DNA of 64,000 nucleotides from Mastigias papua (lineage: Eukaryota; Cnidaria; Scyphozoa; Rhizostomeae; Mastigiidae). The DNA lies in assembly GCA_964019165.1 (NCBI GenBank), contig OZ025268.1, forward strand, positions 8,517,517-8,581,516, read 5' to 3'. Shown here piece by piece: positions 26,262 to 38,426 of this stretch (within the stretch, counting starts at the first letter, position 1; each line of letters begins with the position of its first letter). The position numbers were made by a program, and so were the translations under genes. Below the pieces are notes generated by a model that was not told the origin of the DNA, searched no databases, and saw nothing but the letters and a program-made list of their open reading frames with translations.

Positions 26262-28306
26262 GGCTTCAAAATAGATATGAAATGTTGTCAACTGTTCTGT
26301 ATCACAAAGATCACGGTAACGAAGTAGGCACATAAGTCTCTGAGATGAGTTCAGTTCAGTTACAACCCAATTATCGTCTGCGGAGGAGTGGATATAGGAA
26401 GCGTATTGCTGTTATTGCGTATTCCTATAGCCCCCCTTGAGCGGAAATCCATTTCATTCGGGAGAATTTTTCAGACAACTGCAATAGTTACTAAGTCTCC
26501 CGCATTCCGCTGGAGACGCTAGCATTTCAAAGTTATTGCCAGCCGATTTCCAGCAATGGCAAAATATTGTAACATCTCCATCATTTCTTTCAACTTGAAA
26601 AAACATTGAAAACTCGTCTATCTGAAAAAATACTGGAACCTAGCACTTCACCCTGCTTGTTCTCCAATAGTCCCTTATTCTAAACTAATAATTCTTAGAA
26701 CCATTACTTTTCATGCTTCTGATCTATTATGTATTTTAGCAGTGGTGACATCAGCCCAACCCCTACCCTGTGACTCCACCACACTTCCACACCCATTTAT
26801 GCAACATTTTTATAGCCAAAGCTTGGTAACTATGAACAATAGTTGTAAGGAATATAGCTGTGGTTCAAAATGGCCATATGATGATGGGAATGCATTATCT
26901 GGAATTTGAGACTGCTCTTCCTGTTCTTTTGAGCAAACAGCATATACTACATTTTCCTTATTTGCAGTCTTCCCACACCCATGGTGGCAAAAACTAGCTT
27001 CAATCATCCCAGAACCTGTTTGAAATATGCAGCAATATGACACAAAAGAAGCAATAGCAATTGATGACAAAGAGTGGGGACAAAGGTTCCACACTTCAGC
27101 ACTTCCCATGCCTGCCCCCCCCCCTATTTATAGTATTTTTACATCAAGTAGGTTTCTCCTTTCTTTACGATGCTTTTGAAAATGTCCACCATTAGCTATG
27201 AGTCTATAGAAGAGATCACTGTAAATGCTTCAAGTCAGAGTTCAAACAATTCCATAAGATTCCATTTTCAAACAGAACCTCCAGCCTTCATTTCATCTAT
27301 CAGCTTGTCAAAAATCTACAGCTCTCTTTGATAAGCAAGTATCCTCTTCTCTACTTCATACCTGACTTTGAGCAACATGATATTCCTTATTCTGCCTATA
27401 GCATACCTACTGTAGCTAGTCTTTATAACAGAGCTCTTTTTAACTGGTAGTTCTACAGAAAAGTGTAGCTCAAAAATTGTGTGCAGGTCATGACAATAAT
27501 GTGTACCACCTACAATCTACATCTATCAGAAATTCTCTAAATGCAAATTTTATTTTCGGTACACGAGAAAGCAAAATAACATTTATTGAGCAAAATATGG
27601 GCAAGGCTTCCCAATGGTTCCATGCCTAGTGCATTACTATGAGACAGCTATCCTGTGCCTTGTTGCATTATAAAGGAGCCACTCATAAAGGACATCAGCA
27701 TATTAGGGGGAGGGGATAGCAAAGATAGGGATTGGGCATCCTCACAAAGACAGTGTGTTTAAACAAGGAGACAGCATTCACAGCTCACTTCAATATCACA
27801 AGATGCATTTTGAACAGAGAATCAGAGAATTATGCATGGTTTGTTTTCATATAGGGATGTTTTTGGGTTATTAATTAACTGTCTATATATGTATTTACTA
27901 TTGATTCTCTATGGTCTTGGAGTTTTGAGGCCTAAAGTAGGCCACCAAAGGCACCTTATTGGTAGCACAAGAACAAACAATTAGAATGGGGGGGGGGGCA
28001 GTTAAACATCACATTGATAAAGAAAATATCTCTCCCATTTGCAGAATGTGTGGTGAATGGAAAGAAACACTCGCTTACTAATGTAGAAATTCTAGCCCAG
28101 AGGCAATACAAGCATAGGAGGTATGATCAAATAGCAAAGGTAATGCATCTGTAGATATCCAAGAATTACAACTGAAGTACAGTGAAAAGTGGTATGACCA
28201 GAGACCAGAGGTAGTAATGAAAATGAGAAAGTGAAACTACAATGGGACACAAAATATCCAAACTGATATTCAAACTTTTAACATCACAATATGTGAACTT
28301 CACCTA
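26262..28306. other. Spacer between the two TIM21-like genes
   Basis: No supported gene. The region holds poly-C near 27,115 and poly-G near 27,985. A 99-codon minus-strand frame at 26,810-27,109 starts with an ATG, but no family is recognised and it has no splice partner. Confidence 0.4.
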
Positions 28307-28824
28307 TACTCTTTTTTATAAGAACACAAGCCTCAAACTTTATTGTTTTTTGTTTAGTATGTAATGTCAGGGAAAGGCCAATAGAGTCTATAACAAAGCC
28401 TTGACAAAGGAAGAAAGAGAAAGTTAATTAGATAGGGAGATGAGATCAAGTTTATGGCTGAAGTACTGTCGTAACATGATTGGAAGCTGATATAAAACTT
28501 TCTAAGCTCAACAATGGTTCCTCAAAGTCCTCAAAACATGCAAATCATCAGTGTGCAAAACAAGTCGTAAGTGCACCAAGACTTTTAGCAAGGACTATAC
28601 ATCTGTAAGAATGTATATGCTTTGTCTTCTGCTGTTATTGAAAAAACAACCTATGTAGGTTTCATAAACATCCAATGTTCTCTTGCATATTATCTAATGT
28701 CTACATTGTTTACACCCCAATAATCTAAGAACAGATTAAGGACAAATCTGCCTCAAAATTTTGGAAAAATTAAGACCAGCCAGCCTGAACTTCAATTTAA
28801 CAGAGTCTTATAAAAAAAAGAGTG
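28307..28824. mobile_element. Tc1/mariner-like MITE related to 6,450-6,787
   Basis: Inverted ends TACTCTTTTTTATAAGA (left) and the complement of CACTCTTTTTTTTATAAGA (right) are flanked by TA. An AAGCCTCAAAC subterminal motif resembles the GAGGCTCAA motif of the 6,450 element. It is non-coding and lies about 95 bp downstream of the paralogue B stop codon. Confidence 0.6.
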
Positions 28825-28918
28825 TAACTCTGGAAATATGAAAAGATGATGAAGCCATTACCATCTAATCCCTGAAAATGTTTGCTACCTTTTGATCACA
28901 TTCAGACCTTTACCATTC

Positions 28919-29905
28919 TCAAATTACTTGGTCAGTCCCAGCATCTGCCAAGCATGACAGCTGTTTAAGACCATCTAGTAAACTGCTTGATAAGTTACAA
29001 ATTACTTCCCCGGACTCCTTTATTTTCTCAATATGCAACTTAGTTGCTACCCACTCAGATTCTGTGTCGTGTCTTTCAAATAATACGCATAACAATGCAA
29101 GTCCTTGGCTACCTTCAATATAGCAATTAACTATCCATTTAGTCTTCCCCTCGTCTTTGGTAATATTCCAAGGTACAATTTTCTCCCTGTCCTTACACAA
29201 TTTATACCCACACATATCTACAGGATCGCCAACTGAATACTGGATTCCTTCCTCATTTCTCAATCTTACCCAGAGGTCTCTGAATGCATTAATTTTTTCA
29301 GCTATTTCGAATTTGATTTTGTCAATATCACCAAAATTAAGATCGGCTTGATCACTGTAACTTCCCCTTGTAAAATATTGTTCAGCATCTGTCATGCCTA
29401 AAAAGCAAGTACTTCTTACGATCTCAGCCAAGATCATTGCGTGTCCCTCTCTGCTAACTGTTTTCATTTCCAAATCGTCAACTAAGAAAACTACTACTAA
29501 TAGAATAACCCATACACTTATACCAGTAATCAAACATATAACTTTTGCAATCTGCAAAATAACAGAGAGTCCTCTTCTCCTCTTTTCCGGCCGAGAGTTC
29601 GTCTCTGTAGAGTGCAGTTTGCTCTTGCCATATTTCATGTGAACTGTATGTGTAGCAATACCCCTCAGAGGAGAGATGAAAATTGGCTGGCTTTTACAAC
29701 TACTCTTTCTGATCTCCCCAGCAAAAGTATTGTTATTCTTCACTTTATTAGCTATTCTGCTGGAAACAGACTGGTGTAGTATTCTTGTCAATGGCACCGC
29801 CGCCGACAAAGATGGCCAATCCAGCCTACCAGGCCTTCTTATGCAACCTGAGATTACGGTATTGCAACGACAAAATAACTTTGGTCCAGTTATGAAACAA
29901 CTCAT
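28919..29905 (-). CDS. Mitochondrial TIM21/COA1-like single-span membrane protein, paralogue B
   Basis: A single-exon ORF of 328 aa starting at the first true ATG (MSCFITGPKLFCR). It has the same architecture as paralogue A: a basic N-terminus, the shared TRILHQS(V/L)SSR segment, one membrane span at about residues 120-143 (VICLITGISVWVILLVVVFL), and a C-terminal domain with WIVNCYIEGSQGLALLCV, DTESEWVATKLHIEKIKE and SGEVICNLSSSL. The last 60 residues are about 80% identical to A, while the loop after the span is much more diverged. Same strand, about 2.7 kb upstream of A: a tandem duplication. Likely role, by resemblance, is inner-membrane protein import or respiratory-complex assembly; this is inference. 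Confidence 0.6.
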   Translation of the reverse strand: MSCFITGPKLFCRCNTVISGCIRRPGRLDWPSLSAAVPLTRILHQSVSSRIANKVKNNNTFAGEIRKSSCKSQPIFISPLRGIATHTVHMKYGKSKLHSTETNSRPEKRRRGLSVILQIAKVICLITGISVWVILLVVVFLVDDLEMKTVSREGHAMILAEIVRSTCFLGMTDAEQYFTRGSYSDQADLNFGDIDKIKFEIAEKINAFRDLWVRLRNEEGIQYSVGDPVDMCGYKLCKDREKIVPWNITKDEGKTKWIVNCYIEGSQGLALLCVLFERHDTESEWVATKLHIEKIKESGEVICNLSSSLLDGLKQLSCLADAGTDQVI

Positions 29906-31440
29906 GGCGGCCACAATTCATTCTATAACTTCACTCAAAACATAAACAACTCTTCTCTACTTACTCGGGTCACTACTTGTAAACAATTAAGTACAGTAAT
30001 TACCAAACTCAAAGAGAAATAGGCCAAATGGTTTCTCGATCCGCTTTCAGGATAGGTGTTATCACAGCATGCACTCGGACGTGCCAATGGACTTTAGGAT
30101 AGGGGAAGTAGTACTGAGCCAAAGGATTACCGGCTCTGTCAAAAGTTAAGCGTGTATCACTCTCCTGTACCTCCTTCTTCGCAAACACTGAGTAGGTAGG
30201 GCAGCTGGGTGGGGGGGGGGGCTTCAGCCCTCTCATACTTCTTTGCTAGCCAGTGATTTTTCTTGTCTTTATCAAGCAATTTATTGTTTGTAGCTCCATC
30301 ACTTTTTATTTGTAGCCCCACATTTTACTTGGGAGCGCCGTGCCTGCATTGGCACACCCCGCTGCATAACCACTGAAAATCAATAAATAAACTGATTATT
30401 AATTATTGATAAATTACATCCACTGGCACAAGGCCTCTATTGGATGCTCCTGGTATGGATAATTAAAATTGCACCAGCCTGTCAACGCCAGTAGCTGCTA
30501 TCCACAATGCATGGTCCCTAAGAGAAATAATCAATAAATCATTGCAGAAAATGGTGATGAAGGGGAACCCAAGTCACTCCTGTTGATTATGTTTGATGCG
30601 GCTAAAACTTTGGCGAGACACAGAAGCGCTTTTACTAACTTTGCCTCCAGCCTCTAGCCTCCAGCCTCCAGGCAAGGAAGGCACTATGGGGTGTCATGGG
30701 GTGCAGCTGCCCCACAAGATTCCTGATGACACCCAGTTGGCAGCCTAGTAAAAATATAGTCCATACTTGGTACCTTCAAAAAGTAAAGTTGCTATTTTTA
30801 CAGTATTGAAAAATTTGTTGCCTCCCAAATATTTGACAGTCATCATATCTTGATCATATTCATAGCCATGGCACTGTTTACATGAATGCTAGTTGATTTT
30901 CAATATTTTTCTGTATGAAGTACCCTTGTCAAACTGGAATGAGTGGACATAATAATTGGTGAATTTTCACATTCATATTTTCCATTCGGAAAATCATGCA
31001 ATTGTATAATCGAAATACTTTCCATTGTCGCTCAGTTTTCAAATAACATATGTGCCAGGTGAAACTCGTGGAGTTGCAACTCTATGTTTACCCAAAAAGT
31101 CCCAAAGTCTATTTTCAAAATCACTTAGTTCATCTGCAGTTTTCTATCTAGAGTAGGCGTATCTTTGCATGTAAAACTGTCATTCCCCTAAAATTGAGAT
31201 TGATCAAAATCGTGCTTATCAGCAAACTTTCAGCTACTCCAGTACTCGTTTGCAATGAAGTACAATTTGGGCATTTAGGTGAACATAAAGACGTACACAA
31301 CCTGTCGACAATTCATTTCTTTGTCGGCACATAAGCTATTCTGCATGAGTCGGCATTTCACGTTTTCGGCTGGAGCGCCAATGTTGATCTACGCTAGTGA
31401 AAGAACATAAAAAGAACCCTGTCATTGGGTGGGGCAGCTG
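29906..31440. other. Spacer with repeat relics
   Basis: Holds an 11-bp poly-G run near 30,213 and the second copy of the dispersed repeat shared with 2,943-3,180 (30,687-30,920). The promoter of paralogue B is expected just right of 29,905, but no motif was assigned. Confidence 0.4.
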
Positions 31441-31479
31441 TACTAATATTCTTCAATGTTCACACGCTGTTTTAAGAGG

Positions 31480-32040
31480 AATCTTGCTGTAAGCTTCAAC
31501 AGAAACTTGCTTATGAACCACTTAGAAAATGCGATTGGTAGGCAAAGACAGTGAATCAGAGCTAGCCAATTTGAAGAAAAAATATGGAACTATTCATCAG
31601 CACAACCTGCAACTGCTAATGATTGAAGTATTCAAAACGAAAAACAATCTATATCCAACATTTATGAAAAACATTCTTACTGAGAGAATATTCAATACAA
31701 TTTGAGAAGTGAAAATCATTTACGGTTGCCAACAGTAAAGACAACATCGTACGAGATTGAGAATGTTCAGTTCAGAGGTCACCATTTGTGGTTCTCATTA
31801 CCAATGTAAATTAAAAATTCCAACACACTAGTTGAGTTCAAACGAAAAATAAAATTATGGCATGGAAATACTTGTATCTGCAGATTGTGCAAAATTTTCA
31901 TTAAAAATCTAGGGTTTTTGTAGGTTTAATATAGACATTGTAAAGTAGGTTTTAAATTATTTTGTTGGCGTTAATTAGCTTATTAGCTATATGTATTTTT
32001 GTTCATTCTAGCCAACGTAAAAGAAATTGTAAATAATTTT
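31480..32040 (+). mobile_element. Decayed LINE 3' end
   Basis: Plus-strand translation, with several stops and frame changes, gives IHQHNLQLLMIEVFKTKNNLYP, and further on a frame with LWHGNTCICRLCKIFIKNLG then a stop. The terminal Cys-x-C-R-L-C-K-x-(F/Y)-I-x-x-(L/V)-G-F pattern is the common C-terminus of a metazoan LINE reverse transcriptase ORF. Only the 3' end is present, so it is a 5'-truncated copy. Confidence 0.65.
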
Positions 32041-33629
32041 TTTTTTTAAAACTTTGACATATATAAACTAAACATACAAATACAAATCTCTCTAATGATA
32101 GGTAATTAATAATAATAATTACTTCAAGGATTACGCACAAGCTTTGCGAATCTGGTTTCTTAGTTCTCGATTGTTTGCAATGATAAGAATAGTAAACTTT
32201 AGAGGTTCCTTACTGATTTTGTGGCTACAGTAGTTACATAAATTGTTTGTTGTTTTGGCCTTCTAGACGAAAGTTTTATATTAAGCGGTCCCTTGAAAAT
32301 AAACGTGTAATCTTCCTCTATATAGTGAATGCTCTTTAACTCACCTTCTTGAACAGATTCTTCCTGTTTCTGTGTTGTGACCTCTTCACGATACGTTCTC
32401 TTTCACAGTCGTAACTCGGAAGGATCTACATCCATCTAATCATCCACGAACGCCAACAATGTTAGCTACTAATGAACGTTGGAGGGGATTTTTGTTTGGA
32501 GCAGTTGGATAGATGTAAAAAGTGTAGGTATCAGCGCTACTTTTAGGGATTTTATCGCACCAGTGATCTCAGGTCTAAGTCCATAGGGGAACAGCTGGGC
32601 GTTTTCTATCTCTCTAAATAATAAAGGCCCCCGTATGTACTCAATACCCCGTTGTTACTGTATTATGTTACTGCAATGCTTAAGTTGGCAAATTCACTCT
32701 CTGAAGAAAACTCTCGACGAAAACTCACTTCATCAGATACCAAAAGAGAATACTGAAACGGAACAAGCAGTTATAAAGTCATCAGACTGACTGAAGAAAG
32801 ATCAGTATTAGCTTCAGAACAGAAGTGAACCCTAGAAACTCTAAGCCCCTGGTGAACTCTAAAAGTATCCAAACACACTGAGCATTTATCGTGTAATGCA
32901 GTTTCCTTCATCTCATATGTGGTACTTGTAGGTCCGGTGCATAACAATCTTGCCTTATTTAGACAATATGCAGTCCATTGAACTAGAGGACAGGGCCTCC
33001 TGATTTATTTGAAGCAAAATAACTCTGCAGTCATAGGCCGAAATTTCCATAGAATTTCTCTGTCAAGGCTAGAAACATCTAGAACATACGCAAAGAATAG
33101 ATTTACATGGTCCATCCAGCCTGATCTATTGTGATATTTCAGACATAAGGTTTTACTTTTTTACCGGGAGCTAGACTTTTAGCTTAAAAATGTCTCGCCA
33201 GAAAGTCCCAGCCTCAGTTCCATTGTTACTTCAAAAAAGCAGACTTTATGGAAACAATCTGTTATCTTGGTAGAAGGTATATAGCCTATTCTTCAAAACT
33301 GATTGAAGAATCAAAAGGAATTAGAGCTCATGACTTCTTGAGACCAAACAAGCTCTGCCACCCTAAGCAGGCATACCCATACGATTTCCATGTGAAGGTT
33401 ATAAACATTTACAACCTGTGCAGAGCTTAAATCTGCAACAGCGAAGAAAGTTTCCCAATTGTTTGACAAATGAAATGACAGTACCGTCGCAATATCGAAA
33501 AATGACATTAAAGAAGACAAAAATTATAAGTAAGGACATACTCTTCTCTGCAATTTTCGCTTACTTAATCCGGATTTTCAGTTACCCTAACATACGATGG
33601 CTGCTCGAAAAGAGCAAATATCTCTTTAC

Positions 33630-33881
33630 GTAGCCGCTAATGTATTCATCGTGATATGTCTTGACCAAGATATTGCAGAAGTTTTTGAAGCATTTTGTCC
33701 AAAGACTGACAATAACTCTCAGCAGGCCTGATAAGAGTCTACAGCTTTGAAAATGAGCCTGTTTACGTTCATATGTTATATTGTAGTTCCAGTAATCGGG
33801 ATGTATGTTCTTAATAACAGAGAAGAGCCCCTTGTACACCAGCATATGCTGAAAGGTCACCTTCCGTTGTTTAAAACTAAA
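33630..33881 (-). CDS. Possible coding exon of an unrecognised gene
   Basis: 84 uninterrupted codons lie between a good acceptor (TTTCATTTCAG) and a good donor (TAC|GTAAAG) in phase 0. The text includes QRKVTFQHMLVYKGLFSVIK and HPDYWNYNITYE, with several Cys and His. No family is recognised. Neighbouring exons could not be built convincingly; a short following exon from about 33,559 (acceptor TTGCAG, quick stop) and a basic exon-like stretch at about 32,365-32,430 are possible partners. It may be a gene relic rather than a live gene. Confidence 0.25.
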
Positions 33882-34117
33882 CTGAAATGAAAATAAGAAG
33901 CTAGTAATATTATGCTGAAAAGACTTTAAGTATTTGAAATAAAAATACAGAATTTCAGGCTGTAGGTTCTTAATAAATGAAGGTTCTTTTGTGCCGGCTT
34001 TTAATGAAATAAAAGAAGATTTACCTAACATTTGATTATACCATTGGGCTCTCTAGTGGCATTTCTCTGAATTGCTATTCCATGGTACTCTCTATCGTTG
34101 GGGACCATACATATATG

Positions 34118-34800
34118 ACGTCTGCAAAGAGGGGGGTACAACGAGTTTAAGACTATTTTAGACGTTGTTGAGGGGGGAGGGGGTTTTGAGAATTTAGACG
34201 TCCCTTTTCTCTTTTTACTTTTTCTGCAAATCACCACTGAACTATGTCAGTGTACAGATGCGTTGTGGAATTGTTATGAAAAACGTTTCAGTAAGTCATT
34301 CATTTAATCGTTAATCTATTTGCAGGGCTTTTTCTTCAATAACAACTCGTTGGCATCATTTCCTTTTCGGCAACACTCACTAAAACGTGCAATAACACGC
34401 TAAAATCGTATACACTTTAGAAATATCATATTGCTTGTATTTGAAGCGAGAGAAAATAGTTTTTTGTAGAAAGGTTTCAACTGATAACTGACTACAAGAA
34501 TAATTTACTAAGCTCCCCTTCGAATAAGCCCTCATATCAAATAAGCCCCAAAGAAAAAACTAAAAACTAAAATAAATTTCCAGGAAGCTAATTTGAGGAC
34601 TTACACTAACTAGACTATCTTCTTTGTGACAAATTTGATTTCTTTATTGCTTGTTCTGATTGTGCCTGTGTATGGATGGGGGTAGGGAGTAAAGCCATTT
34701 AGACGTCATAAGGGGGGTTAATGCGTTAAGACTATGCCCAGCAAGGGAAGAGGGGGGGGGGTCAAAAATTGCTATTTTTAGACGTCATAAAAGTATGACC
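34118..34800. repeat. G-rich repeats with GACGTC boundaries
   Basis: Two G-rich blocks (about 34,118-34,201 and 34,700-34,795) each lie between TTTAGACGTC or its complement, with runs of 6-10 G inside. They look like two copies of a short MITE. No coding sequence is seen in 34,240-35,100. Confidence 0.35.
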
Positions 34801-35101
34801 TCTTGTATAAAATGTCCTATCATTGTTTCATATTCTAAAAACCAATATGGGAATAGCCACAACACTTAAACCAGTTTCAGCTCAAATGCAAAACAAGAAT
34901 TATCTTTCTGAATCATTTAATATTTCAAATACTACATACTCATTAAACCTTTGATATTCACCTTTAAAATAACTATATGGCAGTTGAAAAGAAAGTTCCA
35001 ACCAACACACACTTATATATGTGCACCAAACACAACATAATAATGTCATAAAACAATACTTATACAAAATTAGCAAACTAAATTATATTCAGAGGGCAGT
35101 A

Positions 35102-37545
35102 TCATGATGTCTTCTTCATTGTACCAGATGCCATTTTTCCCAGATAGTAAAATGACATTGCAAGGCCAAATACAGATGTTCCCATTAAAGCTTTATAGAT
35201 GGTGGCATCTGATCTTGTCTTCAAAAACACTGGTTTGTTTCCTTTCTATCAGTAAAGAAAAAAATATTTAGTAATTTAAAAATAAAGAAAACGACTCAGA
35301 AAATCACTGCAAAAACACACATCCCCAGAGACTACAATTGGAAGGGTTACATCTCATCATTCAGCAAGAAGATACATTAATGACATAAAGACAAAGGAAA
35401 GCATTGTATGCCTCTAAGTACCCAAGTAATTGTCAAAGGTTTCGGCCTAATATGATTTTAATAAGCTACAGTCAGTAATTTATTAAACTTCTTTACAAGG
35501 CAAAAGACCATAACATGTCATAGCAGTTTAAAGGTAAGCACTGAAAATTTAAATAACCATTGGTAGTATGACTACATATCACCAAGCCCTCTTTTCTATG
35601 GGCAACTAACAATTGGCATTGCAGACTGCCTACATTATAAGTGGAAAGTCTCAGTATGTCAAACTTTCAGACAAAGCAAAGGGCATGGCTCTCAAAAAGT
35701 TTGCTCAGAGCTATGCCCAAGACCCAGTTTGGTTCTTCTTCTCAAAATTCCATTTACTCTCTCCAAGCTATTGTATTGTATTTGAGGATGTTTCCTTGAA
35801 TCTTGGAAATTCCACCTCCCTAATACTTCTTTGAAGCCTCCACCTTCAGGGAATAGAATGGTAATGTATTTTGAGCTAATCTGAAGATGTTAGAAGTGCC
35901 TGGATGATTTTGAGACAAATGTTAGGACAAGGTGGAAATGCAACCTCACTTATATTCAGGTCTGCAATTTGAGAACTCTGGAGGTGCTATGTTGTTGTGT
36001 TAAAGATAGAATTGACTGCTTTCTTCTTTGTCTCCCCTGGGCATTGAAAGTTTAGATCTTGCTTCTAAGTGTTATTTAGGGGGAAACAATGAGTACAAAT
36101 GGCCACACACCATTCATTTTTGTAACCCAGTCTTAAATAAATGGCTGCCTCAAGATGGCTGATTTGGACCTGCAATTTACAATTGGCAAAGTAAACAAAC
36201 CTAAATTATTTACACTATAAGTCCAATCCTTAATGTATAAAATTGCGCCCTTAACAAAATACAAAATCTGCACATCTGTGTTTTATGCAAACTGTCCCTT
36301 TACAAAAAGTTATACTTTTCAAGTTGCCTAAATCTTCCTTTAGCTTTTTTCCAAAAATCTGTCTCCTATTTGCTTGTTTAACGTATTCCAATAGTTCATT
36401 CCAAATTAGGATCACTCTGTAGTTCAAAGTGTACCTTTGATGATCAGTTTAGCCGTGGTACTTCCAATTTCCTTTCCCTGATCCTTGATTTTCTGAAGGT
36501 ATTTCCCCACCTATGTTCATATTCCTCTTTCACTATTTTGTATATTTCAATTGCTACATTTTTCTTGTATGTATGAATTATGGGGTCCCAGCCTGCTTTT
36601 TCCAGAACTCTATTGCTTTCAACTGACCCTGGAATGTTCTTCATTACTTTGTCACCCTTACATGTTGCTTTTTAATTTGTTTAAATCTATTTTGTGCACA
36701 TGTGCCCCATACAAGCATTCCATATATCATTTTTGAGATCATTGTTTTGCAATAAATTCCCTACAGTGTTTTGGTGGGTAAGAATCTGATCTTTACAAAC
36801 ATGCCTATCATTCCTGAATACTTTCTACAAACAATTTCAATGTGCGAAACCCAACCCAACCTATTGTCTATATATACCAAGAGGACATTTGATACCTGTT
36901 TATATTCCAAAATCTTTCCCCAATTTCAATTGGTGTGAAGGCCAATAAACTCCTTACTTTTCACTATCATTGCCTCTGTTTTGTCTACACTTGGCCTTAT
37001 GATATGTAATACATTGTCGAAAGTCTGAAAGTTTATCATCTGAATGTAGAAGAATATATGTCCAACAGTTCTTTTGCTGAAGTAGTTTAGCTGACATTTT
37101 ACTTGACAAAACTTTCTGCTCTTAATGATGAGTCACACTATGGTGACATCATTTGGGATCAGTTGATGATCAGAAAAGTGAAAAAACACCTGCTCACAGT
37201 TAGCCATGCCTAATCATGTAAATGGTGGCCTTTTGGAGTGGTTGTGAGTATGTATACATTATCTTTCTAATCATCAAATCATTTTATATGAATCATTAAT
37301 GCATAGAACAGCAGAGAAAACAGATATATTAAATAAATTATAAACAAAATAAATGAAGATAAAAAATTTTTCCAGAACTCTATGACATCCACAACATGGA
37401 CAGAAAGGTTCAGTAGAGTTCCTAATTTATGTAATGAAATAAAAATATATGATACAACAAATACCTGAAAGAAATCCTGAAATATCCTTATTCTATTTGG
37501 CTTCTTGATATACTGATCTAGAAAGTGATCACTCATAAACCCCAT
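35102..37545 (-). CDS. Cytochrome c oxidase subunit 7A-like protein, two exons, 74 aa
   Basis: COX7A is a single-span supernumerary subunit of complex IV, and relatives (COX7A2L/SCAF1) tether supercomplexes. Seen: exon 1 at 37465-37545 (27 codons) ends RIRIFQDFFQ before a GT donor. Exon 2 at 35102-35245 starts in phase 0 as KGNKPVFLKTRSDATIYKAL, continues through the span MGTSVFGLAMSFYYLG and ends KMASGTMKKTS. The pattern LFQ(E/D)xx...(I/K)P-(V/L)-(H/Y/F)-LK...D...Y-(R/K)-x-(T/L)-M followed by a hydrophobic span is the COX7A signature. The usual Gly-Gly after PVxLK is replaced by Thr-Arg. Exon 1 lacks a clear presequence; the region before the mature start is unusually short, so an upstream coding exon is possible. 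The 2.2-kb intron contains an antisense-to-window LINE relic. Confidence 0.75.
36330..37030 (-). mobile_element. LINE relic in the COX7A-like intron
   Basis: Minus-strand translation, with frame breaks, reads VDKTEAMIVKSKEFIGLHTN, then VSNVLLVYIDNRLGWVSHIE, KMIYGMLVWGTCAQNRFKQI and later VAIEIYKIVKEEYEH. This is the region C-terminal to the polymerase motifs (KTE..., GVxIDxxLxWxxHI..., YGxxVWG) of a metazoan LINE reverse transcriptase. It lies in the same orientation as the host gene and is not intact. Confidence 0.75.
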
Positions 37546-38426
37546 GCTGCTTTCTTTACTCAGTACTGAAATGATAATGAAATTCAGATGTCACCAAACA
37601 ACATATATACATGTATAGTATTTGCTACATCAAAATCATTGTACAACCAAATCAATAAACTTTTCTATCAGGGGGGAATGCAATAAGGTGTCAAAGTTCT
37701 TACAACCAAGATAAAGATATGTAAAAATATACTCTAAACAACCGTTTGTGTAGATGCTACAAAGATTAGGGCAATCAGTATTCTTTGGCAAGCTAGCACA
37801 AGAAAGTCTTTTATGTGAGAAATAGCATTCTGCTGTCTTAAAACATTAAATTGAAATGAAAATGAAGGTCTTCAAGGAAACAGCACTACTTTCCTTCGGG
37901 TTCTGTTGATAGGTAGAAACAATAGCATGCTGCCCAGAAGTAAAACAATAAATTCCAATATAAAAACAATTACAATTACGAAATTAAGATGATACCCCCC
38001 CCCCCTCATTTCTACCTAACAGTAGGCCCAGAGTGGGTACATTATATAAACACCCGGGTGAACTGGAAGCAAACAATGCAGGATACAGCCATTCTTGGAT
38101 TGTAATATTGCACTATTCGTCTGCACTCTCTACTTTCGTCCGAACGAACTCCGCTGTTGCTCATCTGAGTTGGCCTAACAGTGAAAACCCAAGTGCTGTA
38201 TCGTACCAGACCAATAGTACGATCCATCGAGTAGCTAGCAGAATAGAACGACAATGATGCAAATAAGATCACACACCTGTACACTTTCTTAACTTCGCAA
38301 GTGATTATGCAGTTTAAAACTACTTGCAACTAGGCTGATGATTTCGGGGGATCAGGGTAGGTAGGCCGTATTGGTTTTCTGGGCGTCCCAAAGCTAGCCA
38401 ATAGGGTTCGCAGGTTAAAAAATCTG

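Noticed and set aside
26810..27109. 99-codon minus-strand ORF
   Set aside because: No recognisable domain, no exon structure, and no similarity to the paralogues on either side.
38042..38329. 95-codon minus-strand frame as a presequence exon for COX7A
   Set aside because: It begins with TTG rather than ATG, and no convincing acceptor joins it to 37,545.
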